NCBI GenBank assembly: GCA_963969365.1
Contig: OZ017748.1
Coordinates: forward strand, 1,736,001 to 1,800,000
DNA length: 64,000 bases
DNA from: Asterochloris sp. CNOR1
Taxonomy: Eukaryota > Chlorophyta > Trebouxiophyceae > Trebouxiales > Trebouxiaceae
Reading direction: 5' to 3'
A program made the translations under genes and the position numbers. The notes under the pieces are model-generated. The model had not been told where the DNA came from, did not search any database, and saw only the letters and a list, made by a program, of their open reading frames with translations. The first letter of the stretch is position 1. Each line of letters begins with the position of its first letter. Shown here piece by piece: positions 23,022 through 33,311 of the stretch.

Positions 23022-26000
23022 TCAAGTCACAGTGAGCGGTCTTGCGGCTGCAGGTGGAGGGAAAGGGACATCGGGAGATGACTGGGGCAGCATGCCGCTC
23101 GATGCATAACTGAGGCCCTCATACTTGGGGTACGTGGGCATTGTGGAGCCTTCACCACCTTCGGCATCAGCTTCTGCAGGCGCATCTGCAGCACCTGCAG
23201 GACAACAACAATCTGGATCCCAGGCTCAGCACCCAAGATCCAGTCACTAGCTCAGTGCACAGCTGACACATGCAGGCTTATGAAGCCAAACAACATCATG
23301 TTTGTACCTGGTAGAATAGCATACGCCCCCTGGTGCGCCAGCACAGGGCCATGCTGCGCCAGGATGTGGGCTGCAGCTAGAGCTGGCAGGCCCACTGTGC
23401 GCTGCGCGCACAGGGTGAAGGTGCACTCGCCGGCAGGAATGTTCTGCTTGAACAGACCCTGGAACTGGTAGGAGGGCTGGTCATAGGTGCCCTGCCCTTG
23501 CAGCACGCCGGCCTCCCAGGTGCCTCGCAGGCAGCCATGGGCGGTGTCCCAGTAGACCCCCTGGACCAGGCACACAACACTGTTGGGTGTGCTTTGTGGG
23601 GCAACTTGCACCTTGCCTGGCCACCTTACATGCACAGCCCCAAGGTCTGCGGCGCTGCTGCGCTGCCTCCTTGCAGGCAAGCACACAGTCTCACGAGACC
23701 AGCTCACATCTTGCCTGCCTGCCTGACACAGCAGCTCGGTGTGTATGGACTATTCATCCCAGCCCGATAAGGACTTGACCGCCTGCTGTCCCCATGGACA
23801 GAACTGCAGCTTCTTGCCTGAGCCCTAGTCCTGGGGATGCTGATAAGGGCAGAACACCACATGTTGCGTGCAATATGAGCACAACAAGCACAGCTACCAA
23901 GTCAGACTGCCGTATGCTGCAGAGGGTGCACACCTGGCCATGTTTTTTCCCTGCCTGCCACTGGCCCACATATGTGCTGCCATCTGGGTATTCGTATTGG
24001 CCCTGCCCATCAAATTTGTCCTCTGCAAAACCTCCCTGATAGGTGCCGCCGTCTGGCATCCGCATGATGCCCTCGCCGCTGCGCATGCTGTTGGCGTGGC
24101 CCCCTGCATGGTGAAGCGGGACCCTCAGATGCTCTTTGCCTGCATTTGAAAGTGCCTGCTGCATCCTGCTCTGCTGTTATGTTTGTTACTGGCATGTGAG
24201 GCAGGAGCTGAGAGCTTTCAGATCCACTGCTATCAGACCTTGCTGCATTGAGCCACAGCAGTGCGACGTTGCCTATGCCAATGCACACAGTATGAACACT
24301 GGAATAAGGCTTGCTGCATGCAAGCACACTGGCCTGCTAGCCTGGCATGGCATGCCGCCTTGCTGCCGCTGACCTGCGTGCACACCACCCTTGGCAAAAA
24401 TATACAGCCCCTGTCCGCTGCGCTTGTCAGCAGAGTACTGCCCGAAGAAGCTGTCACCATTGGCGTACATGGCCTTGGCACGCTCGTCTTGGCGCTTGCC
24501 GGCAGTGCTGAAGCGCCCTGCATGCAGAGTGCTTGTGGGCAGCAGGCCACATTCTGCTGCTTGCTGCCCATGTCAAATGCCAGCTTTAGGATGGGGCCAG
24601 CATAGCAGGAGTCAGAAGATGATTGAAGTGCTGCAGGGTAGCAGCACTGGCACTTGCTGCTTCAGTCAGACTGCTGTGCACAGGGCCTCAAATTCTAATG
24701 CAGCAGCAAGTGGCAAGCACCGCAGTAAGCAGCTAGAGCACGCGCACCCTGCCACAACAGAGCAGTCTGCATCAAGTAGCAGCAATGGCAGACATGCTGC
24801 AGGGCCACAGGGCATGACACTAAATGATGCTGGTGGGCTGCATTAGCTGAGTGTCGTAGCTGGCCATGCCCACCAAAGGCCTTAGGCAACGTGCAGCCAT
24901 GCTGCAGGTGCTGACCATCATAGCTGCTATGCCTACAGCCGTTTCCAGCCATGCATCGGCTTGACTGCAAGGCTGCAAGTGCTCACCATCATAGCTGGCA
25001 AGGCCCTTGAGGTCCTCAGCAGCCTCGTCCAGCGAGGGTAGCGCCAGCATGAGCCCTGTGCATCGCAGGCGCCACACCCATTGAGCCGCCTGCTCCTTCA
25101 GGAGCTCAGGGGTCAGCTCCTCACCTGTGCAGGGCAGTTCACACTCTTTAAGGCTGGGGATTGTTGTAGCAAGACACCTGCTCTCCTATAGGCGTGTGGT
25201 ATAAGTTCGGCGGGCAGTTGCCTTCCACGTCGCACTGTCTTTTGGGAAGTGTAGGACTGACTGGTTGGGCACGCATTGGCATAGAGGCTCAGCAGCAGTG
25301 AGCAGCAGCAGCTGAGCATCAGGGCTCGGCTAAGGATGTTGAGCTGGGGTACGCTGACCTGCCTCGGTCTTGTCAGCCACGGTTTTGGCCAGCGCAGCTG
25401 CCACCGTCTGCTGTGCTGCGATGGCCTTCATGGCTGCCCGCACCTGAGCTGCATTGCTGACAAAAGCTGCCAGGTCGGCTGTGGTGGCTGCAAGCCGCCA
25501 CTGGCTGAATGCGCTGAGTTTGTTCTCCTGCAGCACGGAGCTGCACAAGGTTGCTTCAGCAGGCCTGCGTGTTTTGTGCAGACACAAAGATGGCAGGGAG
25601 TTGGGGACAGACGTGGCAGGCTATGCTGCAGCAGCTGCGAGCACTGGGCAGGCCCTGCAACACCTTTGTTCCTCTGTACTGCATCAGGCAAGCCATCCCA
25701 GCAGCAGGGGCCACATGCCAGCACCTTCACTGCACCAGCGAGGCGGTGCCAGTCAAGCTAACCAACATGCGAGGCAGCACCCACCCTGTACAGCTTGCCC
25801 ATGATGATGGTCGTCTTGTCCTTGTCAGCACCAGGCCTGCTGGCCACTCGGAACCAGCCCAGCGGCTTGTGCTGGACCTCGTCTGTTGCGCTGACGTCTG
25901 TGAAGCGCATGTGGGCGCAAGTCAATGCCTCAAAGCCAGCGCCGCCAAAGTTGTTGACTGTGATCACAATGCTCCTCACAGTCTGCAGGCCATGAACTTG

Positions 26001-28691
26001 GCGTCACAGTATGCGATTGCAATGCTGCCAGAAGTCTGCGGGTCTCTGACCCATTGTCACAGGCGCTCAGCAGCAACCACAGGTGCATACATCAGGCCAC
26101 GGCCACAGTCCTGCGCTGTGCTAACAGGGCAGGGTGCTGCTGTGCAACATCATTTCCAGGACAATGCCCTCACTCAGACAAATATGTCAGGCTGCCTGGC
26201 AGGATTCAGCACAGCTCAGGGTGGCACAGCCAATGAAAAAACACACAGGGATCTGCCCTGTAGCAGCGGCTCACTGGTGGCAGCACAGCCATCTCCAGGA
26301 CAATGCCCTCCTTCTGAGGGAACTCCTCAGGCCGCCTGGCAGGCTTGGGCATCTTGGCAGCTGCCTCAGCTGCAGCCGCCGCAGCTGCCGCCTTGGCCTC
26401 AGCATCCTCCTCCCCCTCTTCCTCTGCAGGCTCAGCAGGAGCCTCAGCCTCCTCTGGGGCGGGGGGGTCAGGCACCGCAGTCACGCCATCCGCCTCCTTG
26501 CTCTTGCTGCTGACAGCCTGCACCTGCTCCCCCTGCAGTCACACCATCCTGCACTTGCTGCTGACAGCCTTCACCAGCGTGCTCTGCAATCATGTGATAT
26601 GCTGGCCCTATGACTATGGCTGTGCATGCAAAACGTCTGCGTCTTGCTCTGTGATTGCCAGCCCGCACCTGCTCCCTTCCAGAATAGCAGTGCTGCGGCA
26701 TAATGACTGCGGCAAATCTACCATAAGCCGTTGAGGTTGGTGGAGTTAGGCAGACGCTCTACACTCATCTCTACAGCTGTCACCCAATCTCCGCCATGGT
26801 AGCGCACCCACAGGCTCAACAAACGCTGCCCAGGGCCAGCATGGGTCACTCTCGGCAGTGCTTCTATATCATGACCACACACTGACATCAACACAAACAC
26901 GACAACATCACCCACCTGCACGTCGTACATCAGCACATTGAATTCCATCTCAATGCCCTCCACGCCTTCGCCCTCCAGCTTGCCCTCCCATCCAAAATCA
27001 ACCCTCAGCTTCTGCACCTCACCAGCTGCGATGGCCTCCAGAGCACGGTCCTCCTGTCTCCGCAACATCAGGACCTGCATTAGGAAACACATGTGGAGTT
27101 AGCCAGGACTGCCTGCTGATGCTGATGATTGTCTTGCATCATGTGCGGCCTAGCAGAGGCTGTGTGCTGCAAGGGTCATAGTGGGGCATGCAGCCCATCC
27201 CAGCAGACCATTGATGGCTACACACTGCGAAATTAGCAGGCACTCCCGCCAGAGGCTGGAGTCAGAGCCAGCCTTGACACCTGCATGTGCATCTCAGCAG
27301 GGCAACTCGACAATCTCAGCAGACATGCTTACTTTGTCGGCTTCTGCAGGTGGCGCTTGCTGCAGCTTCTCCACTGGGAAGCCAGGCAGCCTGCCCAGCA
27401 GGCCCCGCATGTCCGGCAGGAAGGTGCCCCAGCTGACTTGGGACTGCGGAAGCAGGCTGAAGGAGGCCACCCAGCTATCCTTGGCCCGGTAAAGCGCAGC
27501 CACCACCAGAGACTGGTTGCCATCGCCAAAGGGCAGCGAGGTCGGCAGGGGCTGCGTCAGGTGGGGCTTTAGGTCGCAGCGTAGCAGGGGCTGGGGCTCG
27601 CCGTCCAGCTCTGCACGCAGTGCACGCCGCGTCGCACCAGCATTTGCAGAGGTACTCAGGCCGACGAGGCGCAAGGTGACGGCTGACAAGCAGGCTTGCC
27701 CTGCCAAAAGTGTGTCCAGCTTATGAAGGTAAAGGTGTCGCAGGGATTGCCGAGGATGGCATTTAATAGCTGCTCTTGAAGCACGCGTCCGCAGACGTCA
27801 TGCCTCGCCAAAGAGGCAGCGCTACTTTGACAAGCCTCTCACAGCGCTGTGTCACCAGTTTGCTGCATTGAGGCACAGCACCGCTGTGCTGAAGCCCCCA
27901 CCTGTACTGAAGCCCTCAAAGCTCAGCACATCCGGCGTGTTCAGGTCCAACAGGGCCACTTCGCTGTCTGCGGCGCTGAGCACAAACACCAGAGCCTCGC
28001 AGCGCGGGTCCAGCTTGCTTGGGTACAGAGTGACGCTGTCCCCTGCATCGCCGCTCTGCAGGCAGCCACAGGGCCTGCTGCACACGATAGCTACATGCAG
28101 ACAGACGTCAAGGTGCTGAGCGTGCACCTGCATTGTGGCTCTGCAGGCAGCCATATATGCTGCTGCATGCAGAGTGATCCTAAAGCTGCTGATAGTGCAG
28201 CATCGGGGCGCTGACGCAGTTGCTGGTCGGCAGGGAGGTAGATCAGCAGGCTGGGCATGCACGTCTGGACCAGCCTTCGTGAGACGTCTGCCAGGCAACA
28301 CTCTGCATGTAGGGTCCATGCCTGATGCACCACTCCTCCATCCTCTGCCACATGATGGCCTGGGCCTGCGCTGTCCCTCAGCATGCCCTCCACGCCTGCA
28401 CTTAAGGGCCTCGACTGAGGGAAGCAGGGGTCATTGTGCAGGCACATGCACAGGGCAAGAAGCCTAGTGAGTTGAGGGAACAACTCACTAAAACAGATGC
28501 AGGACAGGTCAAGATCGAGGGGGCCGCCTGCTGCTGATGACCAGCTGGCCTTGAAGCTGCAGGGGAAGGCAGCCTGCATCAGAGGCAGCTTGAGGCGGTA
28601 TCACAGGACAAAGGAAGGAGACGCTGCCAAACCTGAGACTCTCCACACGAAAGGGCATGGAGACAATCTGGTTCTGCTCAGTGACCTCCAT
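23022..28691 (-). CDS. TerD-MORN fusion protein: two TerD-like domains followed by MORN repeats
   Basis: Exons in minus order are 28633-28691 (ATG), 28322-28556, 27902-28055, 27333-27700, 26916-27074, ~26291-26532, 25785-25982, 25359-25527, 24987-25124, 24374-24517, 23934-24103, 23308-23560 and 23022-23194 (TGA), about 818 residues. Phases agree throughout except at the ~26291 donor. TerD 1 has KASWSSAAGGPLDLDLSCIC, SGDAGDSVTLYPSKLDPRCE and LYRAKDSWVASFS. TerD 2 has LRVDFGWEG, an acidic Ala/Glu-rich insert, VNNFGGAGFEALTCAHMRFT and TTIIMGKLYR. After a helical linker (ELTPELLKEQAAQWVWRL...LASYDG) come MORN units: YANGDSFFGQYSADKRSGQG, GGTYQGGFAEDKFDGQGQYE and GSTYVGQWQAGKKHGQGVYW. TerD folds are calcium-binding stress proteins and MORN repeats scaffold membrane or axoneme contacts; the role of the fusion is unknown. 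The tail is short and Pro-rich. Confidence 0.8.
24850..25015 (-). repeat. Exon-edge echoes after the LASYDG exon
   Basis: The exon end and donor at about 24980-25015 (plus GTGCTCACCATCATAGCTGG) are echoed at about 24908-24930 (GTGCTGACCATCATAGCTGC) and more weakly at 24855-24885 (GTCGTAGCTGGCCATGCCC). All lie in one TerD-MORN intron. Confidence 0.7.
26150..26350 (-). repeat. Exon-edge echo in the second TerD domain
   Basis: The exon edge at about 26293-26345 (plus CCAGGACAATGCCCTCCTTC, then CAGGCCGCCTGGCAGG) is echoed at about 26157-26205 (CCAGGACAATGCCCTCACTC, then CAGGCTGCCTGGCAGG). The repeat makes the true donor of this exon hard to choose. Confidence 0.7.
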
Positions 28692-28720
28692 GGCTGCTGA
28701 CTTCCCAACAAGCAATGTGA
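28692..28720. promoter_or_regulatory. Very short head-to-head spacer between TerD-MORN and AP2/ERF
   Basis: The minus-strand ATG at 28691 and the plus-strand ATG at 28721 leave 29 bp. The 5' leaders must therefore overlap, or one of the starts is wrong. The TerD frame stays open to 28757, and AP2/ERF has a later Met near 28803. No TATA element is visible. This is a candidate bidirectional promoter region. Confidence 0.35.
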
Positions 28721-31541
28721 ATGCCAGGCAGACCAACTGTCTTTTCCTTTGAACCAAATTTTCGATTCCCTTCGCGAGCGCATGGCGGTCAACACTTCTT
28801 GATGATGCCAGGTCTGTCCATCAAAACAAGACCTGACATGCGGGAGGGCCTGGTGTTGTGCTTGGACAGCCCTCCTCCTAGTCCGTGGGAAACATGGCAC
28901 TCGCAACTCTTCGACCCGGCTACCTTTTCGCCCAGGACACCCACATCCCCCAGCCCAGAGGAGCACATATCAGACCTCTTCAGCAACTACCTGTCGCCCA
29001 GGGCATATGAATCCCCAGGTGCGCACCGCCATGAAGTGTGTATTAGACTGGTCGCATCCGATGTGTGGGCACCGACAGAAACTCAGTGCAGGAAGCACTG
29101 CCTGTTGGCTGCCTCTGCCATCGCCTCGTTTGTGACCTAACATGCACTGCCCTGCATGCAGAGGCCTATGCCTCAGAGGCCTACTTGGAGGCAGAGGTGT
29201 TGGACTCAGCAGACTTCAGCAAGCAGGACTTGCAATACAGGCTGCTTGTAGGCACCCTCAGGGTGACCAGCAGTCAGGTGAGGGGCGATCTGCACGCCAT
29301 TCATGTGCACAGTCAGGAGTTCCCTGGCTGTGAGGTTTCCTACAAATGCTTTAGCAACATGAGAAAGAGTGCTGCTTGCACCTCCCATCAGACGGCCCTC
29401 GCTCTCACCCTGCAGACCAGGGCAGCTGGCCAGAGGGGAAAAGCAGGTGTGAAGCCCTTGCGGCAGATCCGGAAGCCCACCAAGACCCGTTACGCTTTTG
29501 AGGCTCAGGAGTCGCCTCGCAGCTCCTCAGTCGCCACAGAGTCGCCACGGCTAGAAACAGACAGCCCAGGTGCACCGCTCAGATGGCATGCTGAGCTTGC
29601 CACTTAGTCCTGCCATCACTGACCTGCCTGCAAAGTCAGTGCCTAGGCTGTCTTGTGGTGCAGACCCCCCCAAGGACCAGGAGCCACTGGCGCTTGTGCC
29701 AAAATGTACCTGCTGTGGTGTAGGCAGCAGCCCGATGCCTGATAGTCCGCTTAACAGGGGTGCTGGCTCAGGCCCATCTGGACCAGGAGCAGGCGCTGCT
29801 TGGCGGCCACCCCCCCTGGCCATCCCTTGGCGCCCCTCCAACCTGCAGGAGTCCACCTCCTCCGTTGGGGGCAAGAGCGCTCCAGGTGTGCTCCCCTTAC
29901 CTGCCGGTGCTGCCTGCCAGTGACAGAATGCACTGGATGGTGAGGCAACCCTGGATGACATGTTCCACCCTGCCATGCATCAGTCTGCCATGCCAAAAGG
30001 CTGGCTGGTGTTGCTGTCATGCTCCACAATTGAGGGGGATCCTGTGTTACACTTGCAGGTCTGCGCTTGGCTGCGGGCAAGCAGGCTGGGCTGCAGTCTC
30101 TGGTTGAGGCAGACCAGAAGCAGGCTTCCCCAAGGCTGGCCACCAGGGACGAGGCTGCTGAGCTGCTCACGCCCAGCAGGGGAGCAGGTACGCAGCTCGA
30201 TGTTGGGGACTGCAATGGAAAGTGCAGAGCACTGTCTTCAGCACTTGCCATCAGGAGGCAGTTTGGTGTGCAATCAAAGCACGCTCACCCCGTGCTGCAC
30301 ATGGCCATTGCTCTGCAAAGCCCACAAGCCTGCAGGCTGGCCTGTTGCTTGCCATGTCACAGCCCTGTGCTGCTGCTGCATGCACACTGGACCCGATCTT
30401 CGATGAACAGTTTTGTCTGTCCCCTCAGGTGCTGCGTCAGGACCTAGGCGGGTAGTGCCTGCATCTCCGAGCACATATGCAGCCAGCCCGTTGAGCTCTG
30501 CAGCCCGTGCAGCCATCTCACAGGCTGAGCAGGTGCAAGCCTCAGACAGCAGTGCTGAGGGCAGTGACCCCTTCTTTGAGGTGCCAACTGCTGCTGAGGG
30601 TGCAGCGGCAGCAGCAGCTGGGGGAGTCAGTGCGGCAGCAGCTGAGGCTGAGGGCCTGGAGACACCAGGAGCTGCAGATCCCACATCCACGGTGACAATC
30701 AGGTGAGACCTTGTAGCTTGCAGCCCAGGCCCAGGCCGGCATTGTCCTGCTGACCACTGTGCAGATTCCAGCAGCTTGGTAGCTTTGCTGCCGGATGCTG
30801 CAGGACCTCTGTGATGGATGCCCAATGCCGCTTGGCCAGTGCGCTGGGGAACCAATGCTCCAGATGTCCTGCCTGGCCATCAACCTTCACTCCTGACAAT
30901 GCCTTGTCACCCTGCCTCCTGCCAAATCTGCAGAGGCACCACATGGCTGTCCCACGCTGCAGGTACCGGGGTGTGCGCCTGAGGCCCTGGGGCAAGTATG
31001 CCGCCGAGATCCGTGATACGACCAAAAATGTGCGCCTCTGGTTGGGCACCTTTGACACGGCAGAGGAGGCTGCACGGGAGTATGACAAGGCTGCCCTGGC
31101 CATCAAAGGCCCCCAAACCAAGTTGAACTTCCCCATAGCACCTACGTCGCCTGACCAGGCGCCGGCGCCCAGCGCTGCCCGTGAGGTAAGACAAGCACAG
31201 CAGTTTGGAGGGCAGCAGAGCACCCTGTGGACAGCGCAGTTGCATATGGTTCGTGCAGAGGCCAGCACTCTGCATGTGCTGTTTACCAGATGGGCACGGG
31301 GCAGCATGCGAGCTGCTGCTTGACAACAGCCAGGCACTGCCAGCTTGCAAGCACCTCTGCTTTGACAGGGGCTTGCAACCACAGGTGCGGCTTCCCAAGT
31401 AGAACTCAGCTCAATGCAAGACATGCCTCTGAGAGCGATGAGCTATTCTCCATGCAGACCATTGTGACACGGCGCCAGACTTCCAGGGCCTCCAAGTCGA
31501 GGGCCATGCAGTCATTGAAACAAGTCCTGCATGACAAGTAG
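28721..31541 (+). CDS. AP2/ERF-domain transcription factor
   Basis: Exons 28721-29018, 29162-29277, 29416-29569, 30059-30187, 30429-30702, 30963-31185 and 31458-31541 (TAG) join with every phase correct, giving 425 residues. The single AP2/ERF domain sits near the C-terminus in the sixth exon: [18 protein letters not shown], then [20 protein letters not shown] and [15 protein letters not shown]. This includes the YRG and RAYD-equivalent elements and the WLG strand that contact DNA. The last residues are basic ([20 protein letters not shown]). The long N-terminal region is Ser/Pro/Ala-rich with acidic Asp/Glu patches and no other domain seen. The intron 29570-30058 contains a long open frame ([11 protein letters not shown]...) that could be retained in some transcripts. 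Confidence 0.88.
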
Positions 31542-31728
31542 CAGTCCACATTGGCCCCTTCTTTGTTACCCTGCACCTTGCACGCGGACAGCTCTGCCAA
31601 CTACTCCCTGACTGACGCCCATGGTTGCCTTTGATCATTTCATTGCTGAAGTGCCCACTGCCGCAACAGCTGTTTGCTGTAGCAGCCCAGTATTTGCACG
31701 CTGGTCTCTTGATTCTGCTTTTGAGATC

Positions 31729-31774
31729 TTTGATACACATGAGTTCTTTGATACACATGAGTTCTTTGATACAC
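31729..31774. repeat. 18-bp tandem repeat, 2.6 copies
   Basis: TTTGATACACATGAGTTC is repeated at 31729-31746 and 31747-31764, with a partial third copy to 31774. It lies in the spacer between the convergent AP2/ERF and gamma-glutamylcyclotransferase genes (31542-31877). Confidence 0.9.
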
Positions 31775-31877
31775 CGTAGGATGATAATGGAACAAGAGGG
31801 GTGCAGCAGAATGGGGCCAGGGCATGATACTGGCATGTCCAGCCTTCCTTGGCTCCAGGAACAAATGCTTGGATGAA

Positions 31878-32962
31878 TCAGAGCACCATGTCCTTGCTAG
31901 TGAACTCAGCGCCAAAGTCCTGGCACATGGCCATGTACTCTGAGAGGTGCTTCTTGCGAAAGTCCTGGTAGTCCCAGGTTCCATAGAGCAGATCACTGCA
32001 ACCCAAACAACTTGAAGCTGTCAGGGCAGTGCCACAGCGTCTCTTGCCGGGTGTCTTACGCTCATGAAACACTACTCCACCCAGAGGCAGTCACTGACAT
32101 TGCTGCTTACCGTTTAGATTCAACCCAGACATAAATTTCTGTCTCTATGTGCTTGCCATCCTGCAGCTGCGCTGTTGTCACTGTTCTGTAGTAATCCTCA
32201 TCCTCGTACTCTACAGCACGGCATAGCAGGTGCTTACAAAGCGGCGTGGGCATGGGCGCTGTCCGGCAACCCAGGCCGGTATTGCACAGCAGCACTGCAC
32301 ACAGTGGCCAGCCAGCACCGGCATGCCATCTGGCAGGGCAACATGGTGCAGCAGCATTGTTCACAGACGCCAGCACCAGCCGACCATCTGGCAGCATGGT
32401 GGGGTTGCCTCCAGGGGAGGCGCGTCCAGCACAAGCAGAATCAGCCTGCCTTTCCAGGGCACGCTGCCAGGGTGAACAGCATGGCCTTTCGGCAGTTCAG
32501 CGCCCCTTCCAACATCAGGCTGCTGGTTGGAAGCATGCTTGGGATCACCTGCTAGGCCAGCAGCATCACACACAGCAGGCTACATACCAGCCGGCATCAG
32601 ACAGCCGTTGCACACTGCAGAGGTGCCCTCACCGTCTAGGATGGCAAATTCTGGCTCACTGAGCCCAGACAGGACCTGCATGGACGTAACCAGAGCCTAG
32701 AGCTCTCAGCACTGACAGGAAGAGGCAATGCAATGTCAGCAGTAGCAGCACGTACCATGCCCTGAACTTCTGCACCGCCCTCTGCAGGAATGATGGCTGG
32801 GTACACCCTGCCCTGTATTCTGTGTCGCCTGAAGCCTTTCACTGTGGCTAGAGACATGTCAGGAACACGGTGCAGAAGAATGTTGAGGATCTCCTCACTG
32901 AGCAGAGTGCCATAGACTGCAGCATTCAGACTGGAAGTCAAGGACTGCACTGCTGTGCGCAT
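31878..32962 (-). CDS. AIG2-like gamma-glutamylcyclotransferase-family protein
   Basis: Small enzyme fold (GGCT/AIG2) that releases 5-oxoproline from gamma-glutamyl peptides, or acts in stress responses in plants. The first exon runs from the ATG at 32962 to 32756 and reads through in frame, so a separate intron there is not required. The rest are 32633-32675, 32111-32210 and 31878-31995 (TGA), with consistent phases. Blocks are AVYGTLLSEEILNILLHRVP (the YGTL substrate loop), GFRRHRIQGRVYPAIIPAEG, VLSGLSEPEFAILD, EYEDEDYYRTVTTAQLQDGK and LLYGTWDYQDFRKKHLSEYM. The acidic ILD...E.EDEDYYR segment carries the catalytic Glu of the family. The order matches plant AIG2-like proteins over the whole length. 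It is transcribed divergently from ATG6. Confidence 0.88.
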
Positions 32963-33311
32963 ACGTATTGAGAAGGGAGGAGCTGAGGAGTGCAATCACC
33001 AAAAACTGAATGGGCCATGAGGGTCACCAATTGAGATCTGCGCCTGCTGACCCTCCAAGGAAGAGGTGCGGAGCAGCAATGCTTGAATTGCCAATTGATC
33101 CTGGATCCAAGGGCAAATTGCATGTGGCCAGCTGGACAGGGTTTTAGCAACTTTTTGGTGTGCCCTTATAAGGTCCTGTCCTGGATTTAGCTTGCTACCC
33201 AGCTGTCTACTGTCCCCTGGGCATGGAATGGCAAAACTCATCACGGATGCAGAGCCGTATGACATTGAACTCTGATCGAGGTCCTCAATTGGAAGGACCT
33301 GCCCCCTAAGC
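32963..33311. promoter_or_regulatory. Divergent intergenic region between the AIG2-like gene and ATG6
   Basis: About 350 bp separate the two start codons. I see no coding block and no convincing core-promoter element. It must hold both 5' leaders and promoters if the starts are right. Confidence 0.4.

Noticed and set aside
24374-24517. Separate RSP1/RSPH1 radial-spoke gene beginning near 24.5 kb
   Set aside because: The first MORN exon joins in phase 1 to the upstream TerD-linked exon and has no in-frame start with its own context. A separate gene is not excluded without cDNA.
25551-26513. 320-codon plus-strand open frame
   Set aside because: Antisense to TerD-MORN exons whose phases close; no recognisable motif in the plus reading.
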